Assembly (NCBI GenBank): GCA_036272055.1
Contig: DATAZL010000125.1
Span: forward strand, 28,383 to 92,382
DNA: 64,000 nucleotides
Reading direction: 5' to 3'
From: DASZVB01 sp036272055
GTDB lineage: Bacteria > Myxococcota_A > Polyangia > Polyangiales > Polyangiaceae
A model generated the notes under the pieces. It had not been told where the DNA came from, searched no databases, and saw only the letters and a list, made by a program, of their open reading frames with translations. How positions within the stretch are numbered: position 1 is the first letter of the stretch; every line of letters starts with the position of its first letter. Both the position numbers and the translations under genes were made by a program. Shown one piece after another: positions 25,491 through 35,026 of this stretch.

Positions 25491-26150
25491 ATGAAGGTTC
25501 TCGTCGTCGAAGACAGCAAAAGGCTCGGCAGCTTCCTGAAGCGCGCGCTCGAAGAAGAGGGCTACGTGACCGACATCGCGGTCGACGGAGCGACCGCCCT
25601 CGCCCAGGCCGAGAGCATCCCCTACGACGTCATCGTCCTCGACTGGATGCTCCCCGACATCGACGGCGTGCGCGTCTGCCGCGAGCTCCGCGCGCGCGGC
25701 GTACCCATCCCGATCATCATGCTGACGGCGCGGGCGGAGGTCGCCGAGCGCATCACCGGCCTCGACGCCGGCGCGGACGACTACATCGTCAAGCCGTTCG
25801 ATCTCGGCGAGTTTCTGGCGCGAGTGCGTGCCCGTGCCCGGCGCGAGGTGGGCGGGAACGCGATGGTCATCGGACCGCTCATGATCGACCGCGCCGAACG
25901 GCGCGCGGTGCTCGCCGGTGAGGTGCTGTCGCTCACCCCGCGCGAGTTCGCGCTGCTCGCGCACCTCGCGCGCAGCACCGGCCGCGTCGTCCCGCGCACC
26001 GAGCTCCTCTCCAAGGTGTGGGAGACGATGTTCGACCCCGGCTCGAACGTCATCGAGGCGCACATCAAGAACCTGCGCGAGAAGCTCGGCACGCACGCGA
26101 CGATGATCGAGACCGTGCGCGGCACCGGCTACCGCCTCGTCGTCCCGTGA
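25491..26150 (+). CDS. OmpR-family response regulator
   Basis: 219 residues: a receiver domain with acidic pocket VVEDSK, phospho-acceptor Asp51 in VLDWMLPD, Thr79 and Lys101 in IVKPFD; then a winged-helix DNA-binding domain ending in IKNLREKLGTHATMIETVRGTGYRL. It is the partner of the sensor kinase whose GTG start overlaps its stop (GTGA). The pair stands just upstream of an RND heavy-metal efflux operon, as with CusRS/CzcRS, so control of that pump is likely. No DNA target site is identified. Confidence 0.93.
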   Translation: MKVLVVEDSKRLGSFLKRALEEEGYVTDIAVDGATALAQAESIPYDVIVLDWMLPDIDGVRVCRELRARGVPIPIIMLTARAEVAERITGLDAGADDYIVKPFDLGEFLARVRARARREVGGNAMVIGPLMIDRAERRAVLAGEVLSLTPREFALLAHLARSTGRVVPRTELLSKVWETMFDPGSNVIEAHIKNLREKLGTHATMIETVRGTGYRLVVP

Positions 26151-27568
26151 GGCTCCGGAACCGCGTCACCCTCGCCGTCACGACGGTGACGGTGCTGACG
26201 CTCGCGGCAGCGTCGGTCACGACGCTGCTCCTCGTGCGTCGCGAGGAGCTCCACGACCTCGATCGCGCACTCTACGCACAGGCGCGCCTCGTCGCGCGTC
26301 TCGTCGCGATGACGGACCCGCAGCACCCGGTCCTGACGGCGGGCTCCGCGGACATCCCGGAACATTACGAGCCGAGCACGCAATACGTCGTCGTCTACGA
26401 CAACAACGGCGCGCCCGTCGCGTCGCAGAGCTTCACGTCGGTTCCGCGCTTCACGGACCTCGGCGTTCGCGGTCGCCTGCCGCAGGACGGCGTGAGCGTC
26501 GATCTCGACGACGGCGGCAAGAGCCTCCGTGGCGTCGTCATCCCGATGCGACGGAACATGGGCTACTCGCTCCTCTACGCCGGCTCGCGCGCGGAGGTCG
26601 ACGCCGACGTCGTGTTCCTGACCCGCCTCTACACGATCTTGCTCGTCGTCGCGGGTATCCTCACGACGATCGTGGCGCGCTGGCTCGGCCGCCGGCTCTC
26701 GAGCGACGTCCAGGAGATCGCGTCGATCGCACGCACCGTCGCGCGCGGCGATCTGGCCGCACGCTCCGGCGGACGCGTGCGCGGCAGCACCGAGACGAGT
26801 GAGCTCGCGGACGACCTCGACCACATGATAAGCCAGCTCTCCGCGCTGGTCGTCGCTCAGCGGACGTTCATCTCGCACGCCGCGCACGAGCTCATGTCGC
26901 CGCTCGCGACCCTGCGCGGCGAGCTCCAGCTCGCGCTGCGCCGCCCGCGCAGCGTCCACGAGCACGAGCACGCGCTGAAGCAGGCACTCGACGACGTCGA
27001 GGCGCTCGTCACCCTGTCGGAAGACCTGCTCACACTGGCCCGCGCCGAGACGTCAGCGAACGTCGCTGCAGAAACGGTCCTGTCGGATCTCGTCGCCGAC
27101 GCGGCGCGCGCCGCGAAGGGCGGCGCGATGGCGAGGAGCGTCGCCATCGTCGAGCCGCCGAAGGAAGCGGGCGCCGGCGCGACGCGGTTGATGGGCGCGC
27201 GCCGCGAGCTGTCGCGCGCGCTCCGCAACCTGATCGACAACGCCGTTTCGCACAGCCACGACGGCCAGACCGTCGTCGTCTCGGTCGGTCTCGACGGCGC
27301 GGAAGCGCGCGTGACCGTCGAGGATCAAGGTCCGGGCGTCTCAGTGCAGGATCGCGAGAGCGTCTTCGAGCCGTTTTTCCGGGGTGCGCGAGAACGTGGA
27401 GAGAGCGATCAGGGCGTCGGTCTAGGTCTCGCCATCGCCCGGCAGATCGCGCGGCGGTTCGGCGGAGACGTCGAGCTCGACGGAAGCTTCGGCCCTCCTG
27501 GCGCGCGCTTCGTGCTGCGCCTCTGCAGGGCGCACTCGGTCGACGAAATAAGTAAGACTCGTTCTTGA
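26147..27568 (+). CDS. sensor histidine kinase of the metal-efflux locus
   Basis: 473 residues from GTG 26147, which overlaps the regulator stop. Two membrane segments (about residues 8-30 and 160-182) flank a periplasmic sensor; a HAMP domain follows (RRLSSDVQEIASIARTVARG), then the H-box FISHAAHELMSPLATL with His247, the N-box LRNLIDNAVSHS, and ATP-lid motifs VEDQGPGVS and GVGLGLAIARQIARR. It phosphorylates the neighbouring regulator. The periplasmic part has no obvious His/Met/Cys metal cluster, so the metal ligand is not readable. Confidence 0.92.
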   Translation: MRLRNRVTLAVTTVTVLTLAAASVTTLLLVRREELHDLDRALYAQARLVARLVAMTDPQHPVLTAGSADIPEHYEPSTQYVVVYDNNGAPVASQSFTSVPRFTDLGVRGRLPQDGVSVDLDDGGKSLRGVVIPMRRNMGYSLLYAGSRAEVDADVVFLTRLYTILLVVAGILTTIVARWLGRRLSSDVQEIASIARTVARGDLAARSGGRVRGSTETSELADDLDHMISQLSALVVAQRTFISHAAHELMSPLATLRGELQLALRRPRSVHEHEHALKQALDDVEALVTLSEDLLTLARAETSANVAAETVLSDLVADAARAAKGGAMARSVAIVEPPKEAGAGATRLMGARRELSRALRNLIDNAVSHSHDGQTVVVSVGLDGAEARVTVEDQGPGVSVQDRESVFEPFFRGARERGESDQGVGLGLAIARQIARRFGGDVELDGSFGPPGARFVLRLCRAHSVDEISKTRS

Positions 27569-27570
27569 AA

Positions 27571-27601
27571 GCCTGAAGAAACATTCATCGCGACTTCAGG
27601 C
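27571..27601. terminator. hairpin after the sensor kinase gene
   Basis: GCCTGAAG (27571-27578) and CTTCAGGC (27594-27601) form an 8-base perfect stem around a 15-base loop, directly after the kinase stop. There is no T-run, so this may be an attenuator or mRNA processing site rather than a strong terminator. Confidence 0.45.
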
Positions 27602-27635
27602 GCGGCACGCGCAGCAAGGATAGAACTTTCCGAGC

Positions 27636-28196
27636 ATGGCAACTCCCCGCCCCCGGCCCGGTGACGCCGGCGGTACCGCCCCGGAAAAGAGCCGCCCCCT
27701 CGCGTCGCGCGGCCGATCGAAGGACGCGCCGTGGCTCCAGCGCCTGGAGGACCTTGCACACTCGCCCCTCACACCGGTGCTCCTGGTGGGGCCTGGTGGG
27801 GTCGGTGCCGCGCGACGCTTGCACCGGCTGACTTACCCCGGCAGTCGGTCGCCGTTCGTGCACGTCGACTGCACGTGGCTCCCCGAGCGCGACGTCGGCC
27901 GTCTGCTCTTCGGCTCCGAGAGCGCGGCAAAGATCGAGCGCGGCTTCGTCGAGCGCGCGAACGGCGGGACGCTCTTTCTCGACGACATAGAAGAACTTCA
28001 GAGTGGTGAGCAGGCCCGCATCGCGGAGCTGCTCGACTCGATGCGATTCCGGCGAATCCTGGGTCAGAACGACGTCGAGGTGAGCCTCCGCGTCGTCGCG
28101 TGCCTCGCCGGAACCGAAACTGACGCGGTAGCGACGGGCCGTCTCCGTCGCGATCTCCACGCCCGGCTCAGCGTGCTGCCGGTCGTGCTCCGATGA
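27636..28196 (+). CDS. degenerate sigma-54 activator-like AAA+ fragment
   Basis: 186 residues resembling part of the central domain of NtrC-type activators: LVGPGGVGAARRLHRL at the Walker A position (the GK of the P-loop is lost), LLFGSES with the following GAFTGA loop missing, GTLFLDDIEEL as Walker B, and RRDLHARLSVLPVVLR as the later conserved helix. It lacks sigma-54 contact, sensible ATP binding, a receiver and the DNA-binding helix-turn-helix. It lies between the kinase and the pump in the same direction. It may be a decayed gene or a non-ATPase accessory protein of the two-component system. Related small proteins occur in myxobacteria as far as I recall, unchecked. Confidence 0.65.
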   Translation: MATPRPRPGDAGGTAPEKSRPLASRGRSKDAPWLQRLEDLAHSPLTPVLLVGPGGVGAARRLHRLTYPGSRSPFVHVDCTWLPERDVGRLLFGSESAAKIERGFVERANGGTLFLDDIEELQSGEQARIAELLDSMRFRRILGQNDVEVSLRVVACLAGTETDAVATGRLRRDLHARLSVLPVVLR

Positions 28197-28233
28197 ACCC
28201 AAACTGCTCCGCACGCCACGTGCTCGTCCCATC

Positions 28234-31200
28234 ATGCTCGAACGCCTGATCGTTCTTGCTGTCAACAGGCGCGTCGCGACCATCATTCTGACGGTCGCGT
28301 TCCTGTTGTTCGGCATCCACACCCTGACTCGTCTCAAGGTCGAAGCCTTTCCGGACGTGACCAACGTCCAGGTCATGGTCATCACGCTCTACCCCGGCCA
28401 GGCCGCCGAGGAGGTGGAGAAGCAGGTGACGATCCCCGTCGAGCGCGCGCTCGTCGGGGTGCCGCATGCCCTCGTCCAGCGCTCGATCACGTCCTTCGGG
28501 CTGTCGCAGGTGATCGTGACGTTCGAGGACGACGTCGACATCTACTTTGCGCGCCAGCAGATCGCGGAGCGACTGCCGGACGCCGAGGTGCCCGACGGCG
28601 TGACGCCGTCCCTCGGTCCCAACGACACTCCCGTTGGTCAGATCTATCAGTACACGCTCGAGAGCGATCGGCATTCGCCGAGCGAGCTCCGGAGCTGGCA
28701 GGACTGGACGGTCTCCAAGTTCCTGAAGCGCGTCGCCGGCGTCGCCGACGTCGTGAATTTCGGCGGATTCCAGAAGGAATATCACGTCATCGCCGATCCG
28801 GGACGGCTCCGGACCAACGGCCTCACGCTGAAGGATCTCGTCGACGCCGTCGACGGCTCGAACGGCGCGACGTCGGGCGGGTACCTGACGTACGGCGAGA
28901 GCGAGTTCGTCGTTCGCGGGCGCGGTTATCTGCAGAACCCGGCGGACATCGAGAAGACGGTCATCGCCGTCCACAGCGGCTCTCCCATCCTGATCCGCAA
29001 CGTCGCGAAGGTCGTCGAGGGATACATCCCGCGCCGCGGCGCAGTCGCCCGCGGCGCGGCGATCGACTCCATCGAAGGGACGATCCTGCTCCGCCGCGGC
29101 GAGAACCCGAAGGACGTCCTCGACGCCATTCACGCCGAGGTCGCGCGAATCAACTCGGCCGTCCTGCCGAAGGGCATGCGCATCGTGCCCTTCTACGATC
29201 GCACACGGCTCGTCGACACGACGCTCACGACGGTCGCTCACAACATGGCCGAGGGCGCGCTCCTCGTCACCGGTGTGCTCTGGCTCTTCCTGCGCGCGCT
29301 CTCCGGTTCGTTCGCCGTCGCGGTGACGATGCCGCTCGCGCTCTGTGCCGCGTTCATCGGCCTCCACTTCGTGGGCGTCCCGGCGAATCTCCTGTCGATG
29401 GGCACCGTGGACTTCGGCATCCTGCTCGACGGCGCGGTGATCCTCGTCGAGAACGTCTATCGCCACATGGCAGAGGAGAAGCCGGTCCCCGAACGGGTAC
29501 CGAGCGTCGTGGCACGGGCCGCCATGGAGGTCGTGAGACCGATCCTCTTCTCCATGTCGATCATCATCGCGGCGATGATCCCCATCTTCACGCTGGAGCG
29601 CGTCGAGGGCCGGATCTTCCGTCCCGTCGCGCTGACCTACGCGTTCGCCCTCGGCGGCGCGCTGGTCTTCACCCTGACGTGCGTGCCGGCACTGACGGCT
29701 GTGCTTCTCCGCAAGGGCAACGTGAAGGAGGAGGATCCCGAGTTCCTCATCTGGCTCCGCGCCAAGTATCTGTCGGCGCTGCGGCTCGCTCTGAAGTATC
29801 CGCTCACCACGCGGCTCTTCGGATTCGTGGTCCTCGCAGCGGCGGTGTTCCTGATCCCGCGTCTCGGCACCGAGTTCTTGCCGCAGATGAACGAGGGCGA
29901 CATCCACGTCACGGTGACGATGCCGAGCGCGGTGTCGCTCGAGCGCGGCGCGCAGGTACTGCGCGACACCCGCATCGCCCTCCTCAAGTTCCCCGAGGTG
30001 CGCGACGTGCTCACCGAGCAGGGTCACCCCGAGGACGGCACCGACGACGAGGCCCCGAACCAGGCCGAGACGTTCGTCATGATGAAGCCGGAGGCCGAGT
30101 GGCACACCGGGCGTAAGAAGGATCAGGTCGTCGATGCGATGCGCGCCGAGCTCGAGAAGCGGCCGGGCGTACTCTACAACTTCAGCCAGCCCATCAAGGA
30201 CCGCGTCGAGGAGTCCATCTCCGGCATCCGCGGCCAGGTCGTCGTGAAGATCTACGGCGACGACATGCAGCTCATGCAGGACCGGCTCGAGGACGTGAAG
30301 CGCATCCTGAATGGCACCAAGGGCGCGCGAGACATCGAGGTTTACCGGGCCGGCAAGGCTCAGCACATCGTCGCGGATATCGATCGCGCCGCGACGGCCC
30401 GCTTCGGCATCGACGTGCGCGACGTCGAGGACGCCATCGAGAGCGCCTACGGCGGAAAGCTCGCGACGAGCATGTGGGAAGGCGAGCGCAAGGTCGGGGT
30501 GCGAGTGAAGCTCCCGAGCCCGGCCGCGGGCGACACCTTCGCGCTCTCGCGCCTCGAGGTGCCGGTCGGTGAAGCGCGGTTGCCGCTCTCCTCGTTTGCC
30601 GACGTGCACGTCGACGCCGGACGCACGCAGATCAACCGCGAACAGGGCGGCCGCTTCCTCGCGCTGAAGTGCAACATCGAGGGCCGCGACATGGGCTCCT
30701 TCGTCGAGGAGGCACAGGCCAAGGTGAGCGCCCAGGTGAAGCTCCCCGAGGGCTACTACATGACGTGGGGCGGCGAGTTCGAGAACCAGCGGCGCGCGAT
30801 GCACCGCCTCGCGATCATCGTGCCGATCTCGGTGCTCGTCATCTTCTTGCTCCTCTACTTCACGTTCGGCGCGGCGCTCCCGGCCGTGGTCGTCCTCCTC
30901 GACGTGCCCTTCGCGACCGTCGGCGGCGTCTTCGCTCTCTACATGACCCACACCGTGCTCAGCGTCTCTGCCGCCGTCGGTTTCATCACGCTCTTCGGCG
31001 TGGCGACGATGGACGGCGTGCTCCTCATCACGTACATCCGCCAGGCGCGCGACAAGCACGGCGGTGACGCGAAGGACGCCATCCTCGAGGCGGTGTCGCA
31101 GCGGCTCCGTCCGGTGCTCATGACGGCGCTCCTCGCGTCGCTCGGCCTCCTGCCGGCGGCGCTCTCCCACGCCATCGGCTCCGACACCCAGCGGCCCTTC

Positions 31201-31359
31201 GCGATCGTCATCATCGGCGGCCTCGTGTCGTCCACCATCCTCACGATGATGCTGCTCCCGACGCTCTACGAGCTCTTCGACCAGTGGTTCGGCTCCGGCC
31301 GGCTCGCTCGCAAGGGAATCATCGAGGAAGCGCCGCGTTCCAGGAGGACCATCCCGTGA
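28234..31359 (+). CDS. czcA: heavy-metal efflux RND pump, CzcA type
   Basis: 1,041 residues, full length for an HME-RND inner-membrane pump driven by protons. Twelve membrane segments in the usual 1+5+1+5 arrangement. The TM4 signature reads DFGILLDGAVILVEN (residues 393-407), which fits DFGx3DGAx3VEN of the divalent cation (Co, Zn, Cd) group rather than the Cu/Ag group. It works with the outer-membrane channel and fusion protein encoded by the next two genes; its stop overlaps the channel GTG by GTGA. Regulation is probably by the upstream two-component system. The very long open frame on the opposite strand is a shadow. Confidence 0.93.
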   Translation: MLERLIVLAVNRRVATIILTVAFLLFGIHTLTRLKVEAFPDVTNVQVMVITLYPGQAAEEVEKQVTIPVERALVGVPHALVQRSITSFGLSQVIVTFEDDVDIYFARQQIAERLPDAEVPDGVTPSLGPNDTPVGQIYQYTLESDRHSPSELRSWQDWTVSKFLKRVAGVADVVNFGGFQKEYHVIADPGRLRTNGLTLKDLVDAVDGSNGATSGGYLTYGESEFVVRGRGYLQNPADIEKTVIAVHSGSPILIRNVAKVVEGYIPRRGAVARGAAIDSIEGTILLRRGENPKDVLDAIHAEVARINSAVLPKGMRIVPFYDRTRLVDTTLTTVAHNMAEGALLVTGVLWLFLRALSGSFAVAVTMPLALCAAFIGLHFVGVPANLLSMGTVDFGILLDGAVILVENVYRHMAEEKPVPERVPSVVARAAMEVVRPILFSMSIIIAAMIPIFTLERVEGRIFRPVALTYAFALGGALVFTLTCVPALTAVLLRKGNVKEEDPEFLIWLRAKYLSALRLALKYPLTTRLFGFVVLAAAVFLIPRLGTEFLPQMNEGDIHVTVTMPSAVSLERGAQVLRDTRIALLKFPEVRDVLTEQGHPEDGTDDEAPNQAETFVMMKPEAEWHTGRKKDQVVDAMRAELEKRPGVLYNFSQPIKDRVEESISGIRGQVVVKIYGDDMQLMQDRLEDVKRILNGTKGARDIEVYRAGKAQHIVADIDRAATARFGIDVRDVEDAIESAYGGKLATSMWEGERKVGVRVKLPSPAAGDTFALSRLEVPVGEARLPLSSFADVHVDAGRTQINREQGGRFLALKCNIEGRDMGSFVEEAQAKVSAQVKLPEGYYMTWGGEFENQRRAMHRLAIIVPISVLVIFLLLYFTFGAALPAVVVLLDVPFATVGGVFALYMTHTVLSVSAAVGFITLFGVATMDGVLLITYIRQARDKHGGDAKDAILEAVSQRLRPVLMTALLASLGLLPAALSHAIGSDTQRPFAIVIIGGLVSSTILTMMLLPTLYELFDQWFGSGRLARKGIIEEAPRSRRTIP
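31342..31347 (+). promoter_or_regulatory. ribosome binding site of the TolC-like gene
   Basis: AGGAGG inside the end of the pump gene, eight bases before GTG 31356. It fixes the start and shows translational coupling; the start codon overlaps the pump stop. Confidence 0.8.
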
Positions 31360-32762
31360 AGCGACTCGCTCCTCTCGTCTATCTTGCGACGCTGCTCGCT
31401 GCGAGCGCACACGCCGCGCCTTCGGCGCCTCCGCACGCCGCGCCTTCGGCGCCTCCGCACGCCGCCCCTGCGGCGCCTCTGCCGGTCGCTCCCGCCGTCA
31501 TGGCCGCACCGCCGACGGCCACGCCGCCGCAGGAGCCCCCCACCCCGACCGAACCCGAGCTCAGCATCGATCAGGCCGTCGCAATCGCGCTCGCGCGGAA
31601 TCGCGACGTCATCGCTGCGAAGCTCCAGATCCGTGAAGCGGAGCTCGATCGCGTCGAGGCCGGGCTCTACTGGAACCCGACGCTGCAGTACTCGGTCGGC
31701 AACGTCATACTCGGCGACGGCAACGGCCAGAACGCGAACTTGCACCCCGGTGCGTTCTCCCAGCTCGTGCAGACCATCGGCGTCAGCGACGTCATCGATG
31801 TCTGGGCGAAGCGCAGCGCGCGAACGCACGCGGCAGATCTCGGCATCGACCAGCGCCGCCTCGCCGTCGAGGATGCCCTCCGCGACATCGTCTACGACGT
31901 GCGCTCGGCGTTCGCCGACGTCGCTCGCGAACAGTCGGAGCGCGATCTGAGCCGCGAGACCCGCGACCGATACGCCGACACGGTGCGCCTGTCACGCTCG
32001 CGCTTCTCCGCCGGCGAGATCTCCAACGCCGAGTTGTCGAAGATCGAGCTCGAGGGGCTGAAATACGAGAACGCCGTCATCGACGCGGAGCAAGAGTACG
32101 ACGTCGCGCGACAAAAGCTCGCGGCGCTTCTCGGGATCGGCACCGAGCTGCCGTTCCATGCTTCGTTCCCCGTGCCGCGCGACGTGAACGTGTCTCTGCC
32201 CGCCCTGATCACCGATGCGCTCGCGCGACGGCCCGATCTACTCGCGGCGAAGTCCGATCAGCGGTTCGCGTCGGCGTCGCTCACGTCCGCACGTCGTGAG
32301 GCGCTTCCCGACATCTCTCTCGGTGTCGGATACACGCACAGCGGGTTCCAGGTGTCGGGCGACAATCCGAACACGCTCGCGCTGAGCCTCTCGGCGCCGT
32401 TGCCGATCTTCGATCGCAACCAGGCCGGCATCGGGCGGGCCGAGCTCGCGATCCGTCGCGCGGAAAACGATACTGCTCGTATCGAGCTCGTCGTCCGGCG
32501 CGAGGTCACCGAGTCCGTTCGTCGCGTCGGGCGCGCCCAGGCGCTGCTCGGCGTGTACGAGGGCGGCGGCATGCTCCAGCGCTCGGAGTCCGCCCTCAAC
32601 GTCGCAGAAAAATCTTACAAGGCCGGCGCCATCTCGCTGCTCGAGCTCCTCGAAGCGCGACGCACGTACATCGATACGCAAGCGAGCTACCTGCGCGCCC
32701 AGCACGACCTCCGTCAATCGACCGTGGACCTCGCTCACGCGGTCGGAGAAAGCCCGAAATGA
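31356..32762 (+). CDS. czcC: TolC-like outer-membrane efflux protein (CzcC type)
   Basis: 468 residues. A signal peptide (LAPLVYLATLLAASAHA) is followed by an Ala/Pro/His-rich spacer made of a 24-base repeat (about 31410-31475), then two OEP repeats rich in long helices, for example LSRSRFSAGEISNAELSKIE and the equivalent SYKAGAISLLELLEARRTY near the C-terminus. It forms the trimeric channel of the tripartite pump. It overlaps the pump gene by four bases and the fusion protein gene by four bases. Gene order A-C-B differs from the classical C-B-A. Confidence 0.9.
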   Translation: MKRLAPLVYLATLLAASAHAAPSAPPHAAPSAPPHAAPAAPLPVAPAVMAAPPTATPPQEPPTPTEPELSIDQAVAIALARNRDVIAAKLQIREAELDRVEAGLYWNPTLQYSVGNVILGDGNGQNANLHPGAFSQLVQTIGVSDVIDVWAKRSARTHAADLGIDQRRLAVEDALRDIVYDVRSAFADVAREQSERDLSRETRDRYADTVRLSRSRFSAGEISNAELSKIELEGLKYENAVIDAEQEYDVARQKLAALLGIGTELPFHASFPVPRDVNVSLPALITDALARRPDLLAAKSDQRFASASLTSARREALPDISLGVGYTHSGFQVSGDNPNTLALSLSAPLPIFDRNQAGIGRAELAIRRAENDTARIELVVRREVTESVRRVGRAQALLGVYEGGGMLQRSESALNVAEKSYKAGAISLLELLEARRTYIDTQASYLRAQHDLRQSTVDLAHAVGESPK

Positions 32763-33880
32763 CTCGCACTCGCATCATCGCATCCCTGTTCGTCCTCGTC
32801 CTCGCCGGTTGCAGCGAGGGGGCGCCCGCGCCGCTCGAAGGCGAGGCGACCGCCGCGTCGCGAGATTCGATCCACCTCAACGCTGCAGATCCGAAGCTGC
32901 CGTTTCTCAAGATCGAGACGGTGAAGGAGTCCGACGCCGGCGCGCTCCTGAACCTCACCGGCCGCGTCGCGTTCGACGAAGATCATACCCAGCGCGTGTC
33001 GTCGCCGATCGACGGGCGCGCGACGAAGCTGTTCGTCAGCCCCGGGGACATGGTGAAGGCCGGGCAGCAGCTCATTCTCCTGAGCTCGCCTCAGGTCGGC
33101 CAGCTCCAGTCCGACGCCCAGAAGGCGGTCCAGGATCTCGCCGTCGCGCAGAAAGCGCTCGACCGCGCGCACAAGCTCATGGCCGACGGCGCCGTCTCCG
33201 AGAAAGAAGTCGCCCAGGCCGAGGCGGATTTCCGCAAGGCGAGGGCGACTCTCGGCGGCTCCGGCTCCCAGCTCTCCGCGCTCGGAATCTCGGCGTCAGA
33301 CCCGACCGTCAGCGTCGCGCTGCGCTCGCAGATCGCCGGCAAGGTCGTCGACCGCGGCGCCATGGTCGGGCAAGAGGTCCGCGCGGACGCGACCAGTCCT
33401 CTGGTCACTATTTCCGATCTCAAGAACGTCTGGGTCCTCGCCGACGTCTACGAGCAGGATCTGAAGCTCGTGCAGGAGGGCGCCGCCGTCCAGGTGAGCG
33501 TGCCGGCGTACCCCGATCAGAAGTTCCCCGGGACGGTCGCGCATATCGGTGACGTCGTCGATCCGGCGAGCCACACCGTGAAGCTCCGCTGCAACGTCGC
33601 CAACCCCGATGAGAAGCTCAAGCCGGAGATGTTCGCCAAGATCGAGCTCGCAGACGCGGGCAATGCCAAGGCGGTCGCCATACCGGCAAAGGCCGTGCTC
33701 TGGGACAGCGAGCACTCCCGCGTCATCGTCGACACCGGCAACAATGTCTTCGCGTCGCGCATCGTCAGCGTGGGCCCCGAGGTCGACGGCATGGTGCGCG
33801 TCCTCAACGGCCTCAAGCCCGGGGAACGCATCGTCACCGACGGCGCGCTCTTCCTGAAACAGGAAATGGACGATCAGTGA
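32759..33880 (+). CDS. czcB: RND efflux membrane fusion lipoprotein (CzcB type)
   Basis: 373 residues with leader ending in LVLAGC, a lipobox. Lipoyl/barrel-sandwich halves are visible: VSSPIDGRATKLFVSPGDMV and LRSQIAGKVVDRGAMVGQEV, separated by a helical hairpin (QKAVQDLAVAQKALDRAHKL), followed by beta-barrel and membrane-proximal parts (VWVLADVYEQDLKLV, KPGERIVTDGALFLK). It bridges the pump and the channel. No His-rich N-terminal metal site as in some CzcB proteins is seen. Last gene of the operon; it converges with the EAL gene 15 bases on. Confidence 0.92.
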   Translation: MTRTRIIASLFVLVLAGCSEGAPAPLEGEATAASRDSIHLNAADPKLPFLKIETVKESDAGALLNLTGRVAFDEDHTQRVSSPIDGRATKLFVSPGDMVKAGQQLILLSSPQVGQLQSDAQKAVQDLAVAQKALDRAHKLMADGAVSEKEVAQAEADFRKARATLGGSGSQLSALGISASDPTVSVALRSQIAGKVVDRGAMVGQEVRADATSPLVTISDLKNVWVLADVYEQDLKLVQEGAAVQVSVPAYPDQKFPGTVAHIGDVVDPASHTVKLRCNVANPDEKLKPEMFAKIELADAGNAKAVAIPAKAVLWDSEHSRVIVDTGNNVFASRIVSVGPEVDGMVRVLNGLKPGERIVTDGALFLKQEMDDQ

Positions 33881-33895
33881 TCGCGCCGTGGCTCT

Positions 33896-35026
33896 TCAAT
33901 TGACTGCGACGCGACTCGGCGGGGGCGCTTCTTCGCCGAGGGCGTAGACGACGCGGGACATGCGCACGATGCCGCGGAAGAGGCCGGCGTCGTCGATGCA
34001 GACGAGCGGATCCCAGCGTACGCGCTCGAGGCGCGTCGCGGCGCGCTGAGCGACGGCGCCGAGCGGGCTCTCCGCCTTCACGCGAAGTAGCTCGCGCTCC
34101 TCGCGCGTGAACGTCTCGCCGGCGATGGTGCAGCGCATCTCGACCGGACGTCCCTCGTCGTTCACGCGAACGGCGAGTCCTTCCGCTGGCCACGCCTCGC
34201 CGAGCTTGCACGTGGTGCACGGCTCGAGAAGCTGCCGCACGACCTGGGCACGCGAGGCGCTCGGCGGCGCACCGGAAAGTGCTTCGCGCGCGGCGGGCAA
34301 CATCTCCGCCCACGGCGTCCCTGGCTTTGCGAGGAAATAGCCCTGCGCGAGTGGCACGCCGAGCTGGCGTAGCACGCGGAGCTCGCTCTCCGTCTCGATG
34401 CCCTCCGCAAGGAGCCAGGCGTCGAGCCTGCCGGCGAGCTCGCCGAGCATCTCGATCATCGCACGCTTCGCGTCGTCCTCGTTGACGTTCGAGACGAGCT
34501 CGCGGTCGAGCTTCAGGATCTGTGGACGGTACTGGAGGATCTGCCGGAGGCCGGAATATCCGGAGCCCGCATCGTCCATGGCGATGAACGCGCCGCGACT
34601 GCGCAGGCTCTCGAGCTCCTTGATGAGCGGCTTTGCGTCGTCCACCTCGCGGTGCTCGGTGAGCTCGATGACGATGCCCGCGAGGTCACCCTGCGATAGC
34701 ACCGCATCGCGCACCGCCGGCACGAGCAGGTGCCCAGGGTCGACGTTGAGCGAGAAGAAGCAGTTACGCGGGATCTTGCGCGCGAGCTCGAGCGCACGCG
34801 TGATGACCAGAGCTTCGAGCTGGCTCCCGAGGCCTTGCCGCGTCGCCTCCGCGAAGACGCGGTCGGGCGAGGTACGCGGTTCGAGGTTGAAACGCGACAG
34901 CGCTTCGTAGCCGACGATCACGCCGCGGCGGACGTCGATGATGGGCTGCGCCACGAGCTCGAGCCGGCTCGGCTCCGCGAGAATCAGTCGAACGTCGGGC
35001 GCGTCACCCGGAGCGCCGTCAGGCAC
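33896..35026 (-). CDS. EAL-domain c-di-GMP phosphodiesterase with C-terminal sensory part
   Basis: 376 residues, GTG start. The EAL domain (about residues 12-250) keeps the catalytic set: YEALSRF (ExLxR), SLNVDP, ELTEHREVDD, AMDDAGSGYSG, LKLDREL, EGIET and AQGYFLAKP, so c-di-GMP hydrolysis is expected. The C-terminal 110 residues include a Cys pair in EPCTTCK and a stretch DPLVCIDDAGLFRGIVRMSR that looks like half of a CBS pair. No membrane segment. It overlaps the end of the small DUF1059 gene by 8 bases, so the two form an operon. Confidence 0.87.
   Translation of the reverse strand: MPDGAPGDAPDVRLILAEPSRLELVAQPIIDVRRGVIVGYEALSRFNLEPRTSPDRVFAEATRQGLGSQLEALVITRALELARKIPRNCFFSLNVDPGHLLVPAVRDAVLSQGDLAGIVIELTEHREVDDAKPLIKELESLRSRGAFIAMDDAGSGYSGLRQILQYRPQILKLDRELVSNVNEDDAKRAMIEMLGELAGRLDAWLLAEGIETESELRVLRQLGVPLAQGYFLAKPGTPWAEMLPAAREALSGAPPSASRAQVVRQLLEPCTTCKLGEAWPAEGLAVRVNDEGRPVEMRCTIAGETFTREERELLRVKAESPLGAVAQRAATRLERVRWDPLVCIDDAGLFRGIVRMSRVVYALGEEAPPPSRVAVN

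Noticed and set aside
28168..31410. Open frame of 1,080 codons on the minus strand
   Set aside because: Exact shadow of the CzcA pump gene, which has full-length family motifs. The shadow is rich in Arg, His, Asp and Glu without any domain.
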